From Omphiscola glabra (lineage: Eukaryota > Mollusca > Gastropoda > Lymnaeidae), in contig OZ024797.1 in assembly GCA_964017045.1 (NCBI GenBank), positions 18,321,307 to 18,385,306 of the forward strand: a stretch of DNA of 64,000 nucleotides, read 5' to 3'. Numbering within the stretch: the first letter of the stretch is position 1; every line of letters begins with the position of its first letter. This document shows, one piece after another, positions 48,291-59,032 of the stretch. The notes below the pieces were generated by a model. The model made no database searches. It had not been told where the DNA came from and saw nothing but the letters and a program-made list of their open reading frames with translations. Position numbers and translations under genes: made by a program.

Positions 48291-48892
48291 TCTTCAAATT
48301 GTCCTTCAGGTGAAGTATGTTTATGTTGTGTGACATTACTAGCTCAACCTAATAACAGCTTACCTTGACAAGTCAATTACACTGTATTTTTGTGTTTATC
48401 TGTGTTTAATATTGTGTTCTCCAGCGTGTAACGTGATGGTATTAGGCCACACTCTCTCAACATGTCATGAGCTACAATAAAATAGTCAAGTCACCCATCA
48501 GCTCAGCGATCCACTACAATAAATGAGTCAATTCCCCCCCCCCCCCCCCAAAACAAAATCAGCCCCGCGTTCCACCCATACTTTGCACGCCACGGCAAGC
48601 AATGAGGCAGCAATAACGTGTCCAGATGATGCGCCTCCTTATTCGGGCCCAAAACAGCGGGCTGCCCTTATTGATTCGGTCAACGTGGTTTCTGGCCCTT
48701 GAAAGTTTTTCTGTTTGGAGGTTGATGGCCGCTACCAGAGCTGTTTCTCTACAGCTAAAGCACTCAGCCACCAAACACGATTGTAAGAGGTCTCACTTCG
48801 AGATGTGCATTTACTGTGACGAAGAGTTTTTTTTAAATTAAATGTTGGTCACGAAACTTCATTTGAACTTTCTTTAAGGAAAGAACTGCGTG

Positions 48893-48897
<5 letters not shown>

Positions 48898-48942
<45 letters not shown>
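48898..48942. repeat. (TA)n microsatellite
   Basis: A perfect TA run of about 45 bp. Confidence 0.95.
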
Positions 48943-50044
48943 CTTTTCGTTTTTCTGGATTTCAGTTAAACACCAAGTTCTATATTAAAATAAAATGTTC
49001 ACATTAAACATTTTAAAATAGTGTGATTTGAAGAAGAAACATTAGAAATTTTCGATTACATCGTTTCTATTTCGGAGAGAAAAGTGTTGGTCAGTCTCAG
49101 TGTTACAATGATGGCGGCCGCGAAAACACATAGCCACCTTTTACACGATTGTACGCGAGTTTTACATTGAGCTGTACATTTACTGTAAAGCGAACTGAGA
49201 TTTGAGATTATTGCTTTTTTTTGGTTGGGGAGGGGGGCGAACAATGGAATGAGTCGCTTTTTTTTTTCTTGTATTAGATTCACGGGTTCAAAGAGATTCT
49301 ACGTATTATTTTTTTTTTAAGAATATAATTAACATAGTACCTTATGTATCTGGAAGGAAATCTACAGTTAAAACCTTTGGGATTGAATGCATCCGTATTT
49401 ATACAAACAGACGAGTCACTGACGTTAAGTTTTTAAATTCAAACGCTGATAACAAAATTATACACTTCTACTTTTGAGTTGGACTATTTAAAAAAATATA
49501 TATATATTGTGTCGTCGGATTTAAATGTTTTAAATTTTATTTTCATGCGTCCCTGTTGATGTGCCTTAAAAATATGTGTGCGACGAAAAAACCTTGTTTG
49601 TATATATCCATGGTCAATAGTTACGTACTTATGTACGTCATCGACGTCTTTTTTCCCAGTCTACATCTCCTTAATGTTATTGTATATTTGTTCCAGTGTA
49701 GAGATCTCCAATGTTACAACGTTCCTCCTTGTAGTAGAGCTCTCCAATGGAGATTTTCCAGAGTAGATCTCTACGATGGTATAGTCTATTTTCCTAGTGT
49801 AGTGGTGCTCGCCAATAGAATAGTCTATTTTCCCTGTATAGAGGTCGCTAATTTTATTGTGTTTGCTGCCATTGTGAAGTCAACAGACGAGCTCGGGTGT
49901 GTAGAGACAGTCGGGGTTGCTCTGTTGACTGACACCAAACCCAGACATTGATTCCGTAGAACCCGGCCATGGTGAGCCAGGGTAAACAAGATTTGTAACT
50001 GATTGAAACCTCGTGCACGGCGGTCAAATTCCTGCAGTTGGTGG

Positions 50045-50165
50045 GCGTCGAACAATGGGATAGCAGTTTTGTTAAGTTTTCAACTATGGGATAAGAGTTT
50101 TGTTGAGTTTTTCAACTACGGGATAGGAGTTTAGTTGAGTTTTTAACAATGACATAGGAGCTGTT
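50045..50165. repeat. Approx. 40-bp tandem repeat, 4 copies
   Basis: AATGGGATAGCAGTTTTGTT, ATGGGATAAGAGTTTTGTTG and CGGGATAGGAGTTTAGTTGA units each end in AGTTTTTCAAC-like words. Decayed. Confidence 0.65.
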
Positions 50166-50449
50166 TAGTTGTAAACAATGAATGGGATGTGAGTTCTGTG
50201 ATTTAGAAAACTGTGCAGTTAACATTCGTAAGTCACTTTTAGACATTTGACCTGTGAACTTCCCATGTGCGTGTTCGAATCCGTTTGTTTCGTACCCTGA
50301 GCGGACAGTTCTACTCAATGATTTTGATGTTTAATCGAGTGAATGACTCGTGTCTGTAAATTTGATGTTTAAATATATGCACATTAGAGCACGCGCAAAT
50401 GCCTGCCGTGCTAGAGTTCCGTGTTGCTAAATGTATAAATAGGCAAATG

Positions 50450-50655
50450 TGTGTAGTACTGGTCAAAGTATGGTGACGTGTATAGTGTTCAAATTTGTGT
50501 ACAGTAATGGTCCAAGTCTGGTGGCTTTTAAAGCGTACAAATGGTGTACAGTAATGGTCTAAGTTAGTTGACTAGTAAAGCGTACAAATTTGTGCACAGT
50601 AACTGCCAAAGTATGGTGGCTTGTGCAGCGTACACATGCGTGTACAGATCTGGTC
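50450..50655. repeat. Approx. 43-bp tandem repeat, about 5 copies
   Basis: GTGTACAGTAATGGTCCAAG then T(A/C)TGGTG(A/G)C and AGCGTACAAATTTG recur. All units are considerably diverged. Confidence 0.75.
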
Positions 50656-52201
50656 ATGGCTGACAAAGCCCGTGTATTTTACATCGCCTCCCTACTTCAC
50701 TTGATAATATTTCTCGTACTAATATATCGTTAACAAAACAGGTATCAGGTAAACCAGTTGAGATACGTGGTGACCTGCATTAGCTTCATTCATTGGTCGA
50801 AACTCAAGTGTTGGAACTTATTGATAGCTTTGAATTACGCATTCACCGTTTGTAATGTCCTGTGATATTTTATCCACTTAGAACGTTTAAACAACTGGCC
50901 TGGGCATTATTATGGGGGGGGGGGGGGTTTGCTTCGCATTTCTTTCTCAATTACATTGAAATGTGTATAAATTAGTGAAATACTGTATTATAATTGGTTG
51001 GTTCAAACGACAATAAATTTCCTTCGAATTAGTTGGTGATTGATGCAGCACTGGCAATTCAAGTTTTATACTTTCTGAAGTTTAACGCTTTGTAGCATTA
51101 CGCAACAGTGTGTAGCATTTTTTTTTTTATGTTTCGACTACGTGTCGTAGTGATAGAATTAATAGTGACATTTGTGGAAGTCAGGCCTGTGTTAGACTTC
51201 AAGATAGAATCTTATTTATTTTTTTAAATCAAGTTTCTTTCATTTATAATCGCGTTGTATCTAAAGTTGGTCATCAAAAGGAATTCTTAAATTGTTATCA
51301 TCACCGAAAATTGGATTTCTGCAGAATACATTCTTTAAAGAATGAATGACGTGAGATGCTTGGGGTTTTTTTTATAACAATCTCCTAACTAAGCTATAAG
51401 CTACACTGAATTTTCTGGAAACAAGAGATAGCTCGTTATAAAGTATTGATTTGTGATTTATTTCATAAGTTGCGTGGTGCTAGACCCGAGGATCAAATAA
51501 GCATACACGTGGGTGCGGATGTTTCGTTCAGGGCTTCGGAGGATAAAAAATATTTTAAGATAATTTTAAGATTACTGGTAAAACTTGAGTACTTGTATTG
51601 TATTCAAATTAAATTACTTATTGACGTGTATTGCAATGTTCCACCTTTGTCACTTGCGTTTAGTAGAAGTGAGCACAACTTTCAATCAAAACTCAGTATT
51701 CATAATCTGCATCTGTCACTTCAATTGAACACAAAAGACCAATAACATGGCCACTGGCCGGTTCGCATGACAAAAATAAAAAGGACCAACGCTAACGTTA
51801 TTACAAGTGATTGCTGACCCAAACTGGACTGGACGCCGGCGGACGCATTAGTTGATGAGGTCACTCCCCTCAACAAGTCTAACCGCTGATTCAGCCAGGC
51901 TCAAAACAGTTTTAACCAGATGGTAGTGGACACTTGTGTTGATGAGGTCACGTGGTTGAGAGGTTTTTACGCCTGGAAAAGAGAAATTCACCAAAACGTT
52001 CTTAATCGGACGTTGTTTGAACTTACATAGATCAGATCACGTGATTCACTTCATTGTGTTATCTTTCTACCATATTGTTGTTGGGCGCAAGTGTTTTTTT
52101 TTATGAATCAATGGCCTCAACTTTCTGCCCTGGATTAATTTAAGTTTCACCGCCAGCTTTGGAAAAAAAAAATTGTTTCTAAGCGTAACATCTGATATCC
52201 A

Positions 52202-52468
52202 TTATAATTTTAATTTGTTTCGGTGTGATGTACAATTACATCGAACACATCTCCCGTGGTTCTTGATATCCCTTGCGACTGCAGGATTCCATTTCAGCCA
52301 GGGAACAGCAGGCTGTTTGAACACCTCGTTTAAGCGCGTGACGTGGTACAACCTGGTGAAAATGTCGTCGTCTTCACCTCGGGTCACCATACAGCGCCTA
52401 AGCTCAAGCTGTACAAGTCTTGCAGGTACTGTATCGGCCTCCTTAAGCTTAGCAGTCCTGTCATTCAT
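52202..52468 (-). CDS. Unidentified open frame, possibly transposon-derived
   Basis: An 88-codon minus-strand frame from ATG contains DTVPARLVQLELRRCMVTRG, EDDDIFTRLYHVTRLNEVFK and PWLKWNPAVARDIKNHGRC. The composition is balanced and hydrophilic, unlike the Phe/Ile/Lys noise frames elsewhere. It also lies in locally GC-richer DNA. I do not recognise the family. It could be an exon of an unidentified gene or a piece of a transposon protein. An overlapping plus-strand frame is also open. Confidence 0.25.
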   Translation of the reverse strand: MNDRTAKLKEADTVPARLVQLELRRCMVTRGEDDDIFTRLYHVTRLNEVFKQPAVPWLKWNPAVARDIKNHGRCVRCNCTSHRNKLKL

Positions 52469-53083
52469 ACTAAACCATCCGATCTTATAACACTGCCATT
52501 TATATTACAGCCTGACGTATGTGTTCATTTCATTAATATCCACCATCTCATCATGATATATAAAAAAAAAATATATTTCCAAGGTTTAGAAGAGGGCCTT
52601 CATATTTTATGATGCATCATCTTCTTGCCTTTCTGATGACTCTCCATCGCGTCGTTTGATCATTTCATTATTCATGACTAACACTTTGTTTCTTTGGCAC
52701 CACCTTTTCGTTAAGGTATTCCTGTATTGTAATTTGTCTGATCCAGTTAATGTGTACATTACCCTCTTGTCTCACCCGAGTAAGGCCTATTTAAATTTCC
52801 CCAGACTTGCCAGCGGGTCACTTAATTGTCGTCTAGCCAGGCAAGTCTCCATTCATCTTATCCGCCCCCGCCCCCCCCCCCAAACCCCAGTCGCCACTTC
52901 GTTAGATTATCTTGCAAGACAGTTTGTTTCTCTCTCTCTCTCTACGTAAAATATCTGACAAGACAGTTTCAGTGTCTCGTTCTAAATACACTAGCGAGAA
53001 CCCGGCATGCGTTGCATGCCACTCAATGAAAAAAGCGTTTGTGTTTTAATTAAGTTTCAAAGTAATTTTTAAATAGAAAATAT

Positions 53084-53239
53084 TTATTGTTTTTTTCCGT
53101 TTAGTGCGTACACAAATAAATTAGAAGTTTTTTCAACGCGTGAGCAGGCAACATATTGCTGTCCACGTGAGAAGCGTGTATTTTCAAAATTTAGTCCACA
53201 CACTTGTAGCGATTGATCCACCCACACAGTAGCTCTGTT
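53084..53239 (-). pseudogene. Helitron Pif1-like helicase C-terminus (remnant)
   Basis: The minus strand reads NRATVWVDQSLQVCGLNFEN, then TRFSRGQQYVACSRVEKTSN and LFVYALNGKKQ with a TAA at 53084-53086. The QxYVACSR(V)xxxxNLFV block is helicase motif VI of Pif1/Helitron helicases, here with Arg intact. SLQVCGLN precedes it as in intact proteins. A TAA directly upstream (53240-53242) and AT-rich repeats after it show that the rest of the Rep/helicase is gone. It lies about 90 bp from the element's 3' hairpin, the expected position. Confidence 0.82.
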
Positions 53240-53794
53240 TTAAATAATATTTAGATAGCTCAAATATTTATTATTTTTAAAATAAGGCCCCCGGCCCCAA
53301 ACGTAAAATTTTAAAATGGTTGTACTTATGTCACACACAAACTGAAATGTCGTTTGTATTTGATTGATTTCTAGCCACCCATGCAATAGCACTGATTGAA
53401 ATTATATTTGTATATAGCTCATATAAGAAAAAAAATAATTTGGGGCTCCGGCCCGAAAAGGAATATTTCAAAATGGATAAGCTAATTCAGAAACCATTGG
53501 TGCGCACAACAACTTACCAAAGTTTTATCGCAATCGGATGAATGGTATAGGAACGCATACGAAAATTATATTTAGCTCATAAAAGGGGAAGAAAAAAAAT
53601 TTAAGTCCCCGATCCCAAAACGTAATATTGTAAAATGTGTGTAATAATTCAGAAACATTTGCATTTTTTTAAAATTCTCACAATTTTCATCAATTTGTAT
53701 TGATGGTATAGAAGCACATACGGGATATACTTATATATGTATAGATTATATAGTTAACCGAATTAAGATAACTTTTTTGCAATTAATCAAGGAT

Positions 53795-54400
53795 GATCTA
53801 TCTGTCTGTCTGACTGTCTGTCTCTCTGTCATTCTGTCTGTCTCTCTGTCATTCTGTCTGTCGCCCTATCTGTCTGTTTCTGTCTCTCTGTCTCTGCCTG
53901 TCTCTCTGTCTGTCGCTCTGTATGTCTCTCTGTCTATCTCTCTTTCTCTCTGTCTGTCTCTCTGTTTCTCTGCCGGTCTATATGTCTCTCTGTCTGTCTG
54001 TCTCTCTGTCACTATGTTTGTCTCTCAGTCTGTCTCACTGTCAGTCTCTGTCTCTCTGTGTATCTCAGTGTCATTACGTCTATCTCTCTGTCTATCTCTC
54101 TGTCTGTCTCTCTGTCTGTCTCTCTGTCTACATCTCTGTCTGTCTGTTTGTCTCTCTGACTGTCTCTCTTTCTGTCTCTCCTTCTGTCTCTCTGTCTGTC
54201 TGACTGCCTGTCTGTTTGTCTGCCTGTCTGTTTATCTATCTATCTACCTATCTATCTATCATCTACCTATCTACATATTTACCATCTACATGTCTGCCTG
54301 CCCACCTACCTACCTACCTGCCCATCTACCTACCTACCTAACTACCTACCTACCTACCTACCTACCTACCTATCTACCTAACTATCTAAATATCCAGCTC
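53795..54400 (+). repeat. TCTG/TCTC then TATC/TACC tetranucleotide array
   Basis: TCTG and TCTC tetranucleotides run to about 54230, then TATC and TACC to about 54400. Plus-strand open frames reading Leu/Ser/Val/Cys and Tyr/Leu/Pro/Thr repeats are by-products. Confidence 0.93.
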
Positions 54401-54407
54401 TTATCTA

Positions 54408-54564
54408 TAGACCTGTTTACCCTCAAAATCTTAAAATCGTACAATTTCATCACAAAATCGTTCAATACATTATCTTAATAGTAAAAAAACACTCAGATTA
54501 AATCTAATGTATACACATCAAAATCGTACATTGTACGCCAAAATCGTAAGAGTAAACAGGTCTG
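54408..54564 (-). mobile_element. TA-flanked MITE with AGACCTGTTTAC ends (copy B, nested)
   Basis: The left end TAGACCTGTTTACCCTCAAA and right end TCGTAAGAGTAAACAGGTCTG are inverted, with TA on each side (54406-54407 and 54565-54566). The interior is the reverse complement of 17201-17361, including ATCAAAATCGTACATTGTAC. It sits inside the tetranucleotide array, which resumes right after it. TA duplication points to the Tc1/mariner superfamily. Confidence 0.85.
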
Positions 54565-54835
54565 TATCTATCTACCCATCTATCTATCTATCTACCTATC
54601 TCCCTACCTACCTACCTACATATCTATCTACCTACCTACCAACCTACCTGCCTACCTACCTTTCTACCTACCTATCTATCTATCCATCCATACATTCATC
54701 CTCTCACCCACCCACCCTTCCATCTATTCATCCTTTTATCCATCCATCCATCCGTCTAGCTATCTTTTATCTACATCTCTATCTATCATCTGTGTATTTG
54801 TCTGCCTGTCTGTCTGTCTTTCTATCTCTCTATCT
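54565..54835 (+). repeat. TATC/TACC/ATCC tetranucleotide array (right half)
   Basis: This continues the array interrupted by the nested MITE: TATC, TACC, then CATCCATC and CTGTCTGT words, decaying to the right. Confidence 0.9.
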
Positions 54836-56509
54836 AATAAAATCTCTATCTTTAAAATTAAATTTTCACTTGTGTAAAGTGATTGGGTTTTGATATCCCT
54901 GGGGATAATTATGAAAATATTTTGATGTTTTGTTAAAGTCATTGATTTTCTTAATTGGTTAACATATGTTCATATGTAAAATGAGAATATAGCTTCATTT
55001 TTTTTTTTTTTTTTTTGTACAACTGAAATGTCATTGGATTGAAAGATATTGTCATCCAAGTAAAAATGCATGAACTCAATTTCCTACCATCGATATAAAT
55101 GTATCGAAGAAGGTTAATTATTGATCAAATTTATTCTGAGGCGTATCTTGTGCTGCACTGGGCAAAATGAATGTATAGTGTATAGTGGGCTACACCGAGT
55201 TTTAAAAAAATAAATAAATCATCCACTGGATTGTAGCCCCCTTACTTACTTTTGCATTTAATATGCTTATTTCTTATCTAGATCAGTGATAAGTGCATTA
55301 AAAATGCGATTTGGCTATTTAGTTTTGCTACACCAATTTAGTTAAAAGGCATATTCTTATTAAAATTATTTTCAAATGTAGAGTTTTTACTTTTTTATAA
55401 ATTTCATAAAAGTTTATTTTTGGAATGAATAAAAAGTACAAACTTATTAAATGTTAAAAATAAAATGCTAAATTAGTATTTAAGTTTAGCAATTTAAAAA
55501 GTAATCAATGCTATCAATTAATTTTACTTATAAGAAGGGGAATGTACATCATCAGTTTTGTCACGCTCTTTTATTAAATCAGATAACTTTTAGCTTTGGC
55601 TAAATAGGCAATTGGCACTATGAGGTCATTTGCGTGATTATTTAGAACTAATTAATTTTAATTTTATTTCGCTTTATTGACAACGCGCTAAAGAACGCAC
55701 TAACAACAACTGATGTTTAGGTTTTCCCGATAAATGTGATTACTGTGTATTTCTTTGATCATATTTTTTCTATTTAACTTTTTTTCATAACCTTTAAACG
55801 CATATAAAATGCTTAAGATGGTTCCTTAGTTGTTTCTTTATATGTATTTGTAATTTATAATAATAATACTTAAACTTTTGCTAAAATAAAAGCGGAAATA
55901 TAATATTTTTTGCGCATGTAAATTTATTCGATTTCCGTAAAATAATAGAAAATAACTATGTTTGTTTTTAAGAGTCCGAACGTATCAAAATATTTTCGGC
56001 TCTTTGGCGTTATGTCCCTATAGCTCATTATTATATATATTATCCGACAATACCGTTTCGATTTTATGTTCTACATATATTATTTGACAAGACAGTTTCT
56101 AAATCTCGTTCTACCCACACTTAGTACTTGTACTAAGACGTTTCGATGTGTTGTTCTACGTAAACTATTCATTATTTGTTCACCTTATATTCACCTATGT
56201 ACGCATTTCCTAAAGGAAGCACCAATCACGATCAATATATCATGAATGTCTTGCTAGGCTCAGATTGCATAAAAGTACATTAAAAATTCCTCGCTGGTTT
56301 CAGACATGTTTGATCTCTAAATATTAAATGTTTAATATACCTGCATTACCGCCCCTACAAAACTTTTTTTTTTAAAGAAAAAAATATTTATCTTTATCGA
56401 TTACCAACATACACACAACAACTATGTTCATTTATTTATTCAAGGTACATACAAAACATATTATTATTTATTTAAACCGATACACAACTTATAGTTTTTC
56501 TCTCACTTG

Positions 56510-56690
56510 TTAAAGTAACACTCACACTCTTGTCAAAATACTTAATGCGCATTGTGCAACCGCACTACTCACACTCTTGTCAAAATACTTAATGCACATT
56601 GTGCAACCGCACTACTTACACTCTTGTCAAAATACTTAATGCACATTGTGCAACCGCACTCACTATTCACACTCTTGATTTAAATGTGAG
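56510..56690. repeat. 47-bp tandem repeat, 3 copies
   Basis: CACTCTTGTCAAAATACTTA then ATGCACATTGTGCAACCGCA is repeated with 47-bp spacing. Each unit contains the short palindrome TGCACATTGTGCA. Confidence 0.88.
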
Positions 56691-57689
56691 GCGCATTTAT
56701 TTATTTAGCCCCACGCTGAACGCTTTTCAATTGACGGTAGCTTTATATACACAGATGAAATAATGTTTTTATTTCATTATTTGATTCTAGAGTCGACAAA
56801 TGTTTCTCATTGTGAACGTGTTTAACGTGAATAAAATCTTACTTGTCATTTAATAATATAACTGAAAAAGAAGATTCCACTCACTTAGTTTATTGAGTAC
56901 GTCCAATTTTTTTAATAAATCATAGAAGCTTGCCCGTGGACACCGCCTGCCTAATATTTTTTTTTTCAATTTTGGTTTGTTCCAAAATCAGGTTTGTTGT
57001 TTCTAAACTTGCTCCAGTATGTTGAGTAGGGCTAATTAAAACAGACCCAATAATGTACATTTGTATGTATTCTTTTAAGCTGAATAATTTCCCTTCAATT
57101 CAAGTTATCATCATCCAATCCGTGTTTACTTAGCAAAACCATGACAACCAAAGGTGATATGGAAGCGAGAATGATATATGAACCGACCCATTTTTCTCTC
57201 AAACTTTATGGGAGCTATTCATATTTGAGCATGTATTTTGTTTGACAATTTTCGAGGCAGTTACAGATATTCGCGTATTTTTTCTTGATATTTTTTCCCT
57301 CTTCATCGATAAGTCGAAAATTGTCCCACAACAAGGCTGACCGATAATTTTAATATAGTCGGGGGAGCATGCTATTATGGCTGACCCTTGACCTAATGCC
57401 CAAGCCACCACGGATCAATCGAATAAGCCACACGGGGCATACATGTGTTTAAATCCAGGCTTCCGATCACTCCATTAGGTTTTAAACGTATTCAGCCTAG
57501 GGGCGAGAACTCTGTCAAGACTTTATTACATCAGGGCGCGGGTTTTCAAACCTTTTTATCTCTGGGCACGCTAAAACTAATTACTTGAAATGTTCAACAC
57601 ACTATTCAAATATTTAGAAAATTGTCGGCTATTTCGGCAAAACAAACTCTAACGACAAAATCCCAGAGCAACCCCATCTGAGCCCACCA

Positions 57690-58255
57690 CCTTTCTAAAC
57701 CCACCATCTTTCTGAACCCACCACCTTTCTGAACCCACCACCTTTCTGAAACCACCACCCTTCTAAACCCAACACCCTTCTGAACCCACCACCTTTCTGA
57801 ACCCACCACCTTTCTGAGTCCACCACCTTTCTGAAACCACCACCCTTCTAAACCCAACACCCTTCTGAACCCACCACCTTTCTGAACCATTCACCTTTCT
57901 GAACCCACCACCTTTCTGAACCCAACACCTTTCTGAACCCAATACTCTTCTGAATCCACCACCTTTCTGAACCCACCACCTTTCTGAGCCCACCACCTTT
58001 CTGAACCCACCACCCTTCTAAACCCAACACCTTTCTGAACCCACCACCCTTCTGAACCCACCACCTTTCTGAACCCACCACCTTTCTGAACCCACCACCT
58101 TTCTGAACCCACCACCTTTCTGAACCCAACACCTTTCTGAACCCACCACCTTTCTGAACCCACCACCTTTCTAAACCCACCACCTTTCTGAACCCACCAC
58201 CTTTCTTAACCCACCACCTTTCTAAACCCACCACCTTTCTGAGCCCACCACCTTT
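57690..58255. repeat. 17-bp minisatellite, about 33 copies
   Basis: The unit is CTTTCTGAACCCACCAC (17 bp), with CCCTTCTAAACCCAACAC variants. Because 17 is not a multiple of three, all three minus frames cycle with a 51-bp period and stay open (GSERWWVQKGGGFRKVV). These frames are artefacts of the repeat. Confidence 0.94.
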
Positions 58256-58855
58256 ATTTAAACATGTCTGATACAGACACGTGAACGTGCCTTTTTTTAA
58301 AAAAAAAATAATTTATTATTAAAAAAATGTCCACCTAGCAAGTTTAATGGATCATGAAGTTTAAGAATAAAAAAATCAAAACAAATTTATGTTTCTTGAA
58401 ACTAAAAAAAGCAAGATAGTCTTGTTAGTAATTCCCGCCTCCCTAAAATGTAATAGAAAAGATGCATATTGTTCAACCATTGAATTTAAAGTGAATTTTT
58501 AAAACATAAATTTCCGTAATTCACTATATTTATAAAATATTGTGGCCCTGCTTCAAACCCGGCGATATAATTAATTGTAAACGAACTATACAGATTCTGA
58601 TTATTACTTATCTGCAACGTTAACATGACGATACCCATTGTGTGTAAATGTAGAACCACCTGGGGAGAGATCAAACATCAAAAGATTTCGACATAGAATA
58701 TTTTATTGACAGGTTTCTTTGGATTCTATGTTAAAGAATTTTAAGTTATTTTGGAGAAGAAGGTTGTTTTTTTTAATAGTTTTTTTTTAATTGTCAAGGC
58801 TATTCCCTGAGTTATAAATAGAGATGCGATGCTTCTTGCGTTCTTCTCCTTAGAG

Positions 58856-59032
58856 CAGCGGTACTCAATCTGTGGGTCACGACCCTTTCCCAGGGGTCAA
58901 CATAGACCATCGGAAAACACATGTACGCTACAGTTATGAAGTGGCAACGAAAATAATTTTGTCGTTGGGGGTCGCCACAACATGTGGAAATGTATTAAAG
59001 GGTCGCGGCATTAGGAAGGTTGAGAACCGCTG
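58856..59032 (+). mobile_element. SPIN-like (Buster group) hAT MITE, copy 2
   Basis: The element begins CAGCGGTACTCAATCTGTGG and ends GGAAGGTTGAGAACCGCTG. It is flanked by a perfect 8-bp duplication, CCTTAGAG (58848-58855 and 59033-59040), with the central TA of Buster hATs. It shares GTGGCAACGAAAATAATTTT, GGGGGTCGCCACAACA and GGGTCGCGGCATT with copy 1 at 13403. Length is 177 bp with no coding. Confidence 0.88.

Larger units (their letters stand above)
52991..56047 (-). mobile_element. Decayed Helitron, about 3 kb, with nested insertions
   Basis: On the minus strand the 3' end is a perfect 7-bp stem GGCATGC-AAC-GCATGCC. It is followed by GGGTTCTCGCTAG and a flanking T (52990/52991), the Helitron terminus. 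Just upstream lies a helicase C-terminus (53084-53239). Then come at least three diverged units of about 150 bp with GGCCCCAAACGTAA and TATATTTAGCTCAT words (53243-53700), then microsatellites with a nested TA-MITE. The right part (55351-56047) is an inverted near-copy of 63310-64000. Its outer edge, on the minus strand TCGGATAATATATATAATAA then TGAGC, starts with TC as Helitron 5' ends do. Both flanks (52905-52990 and 56048-56170) carry the same degenerate words GACAAGACAGTTTC and TCTCGTTCTA, supporting one insertion between them. The 5' boundary is less certain than the 3'. Confidence 0.7.

Noticed and set aside
47179..48368. Several 270-346-codon frames on both strands as genes
   Set aside because: All are different readings of one 20/21-bp repeat, and unit-length changes would scramble any protein.
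48770..49180. ACACGATTGTA...GTGCATTTACTGT words occurring twice as a duplicated gene fragment
   Set aside because: The similarity is short and diverged and the frames differ. At most it is an old local duplication.
53777..54893. Leu/Ser-rich and Tyr/Pro-rich frames as membrane proteins
   Set aside because: They are translations of TCTG, TATC and TACC tetranucleotide arrays.
57606..58234. Minus-strand WWVQKGG repeat proteins
   Set aside because: A 17-bp satellite read in three frames, with no start or splice context beyond the repeat.
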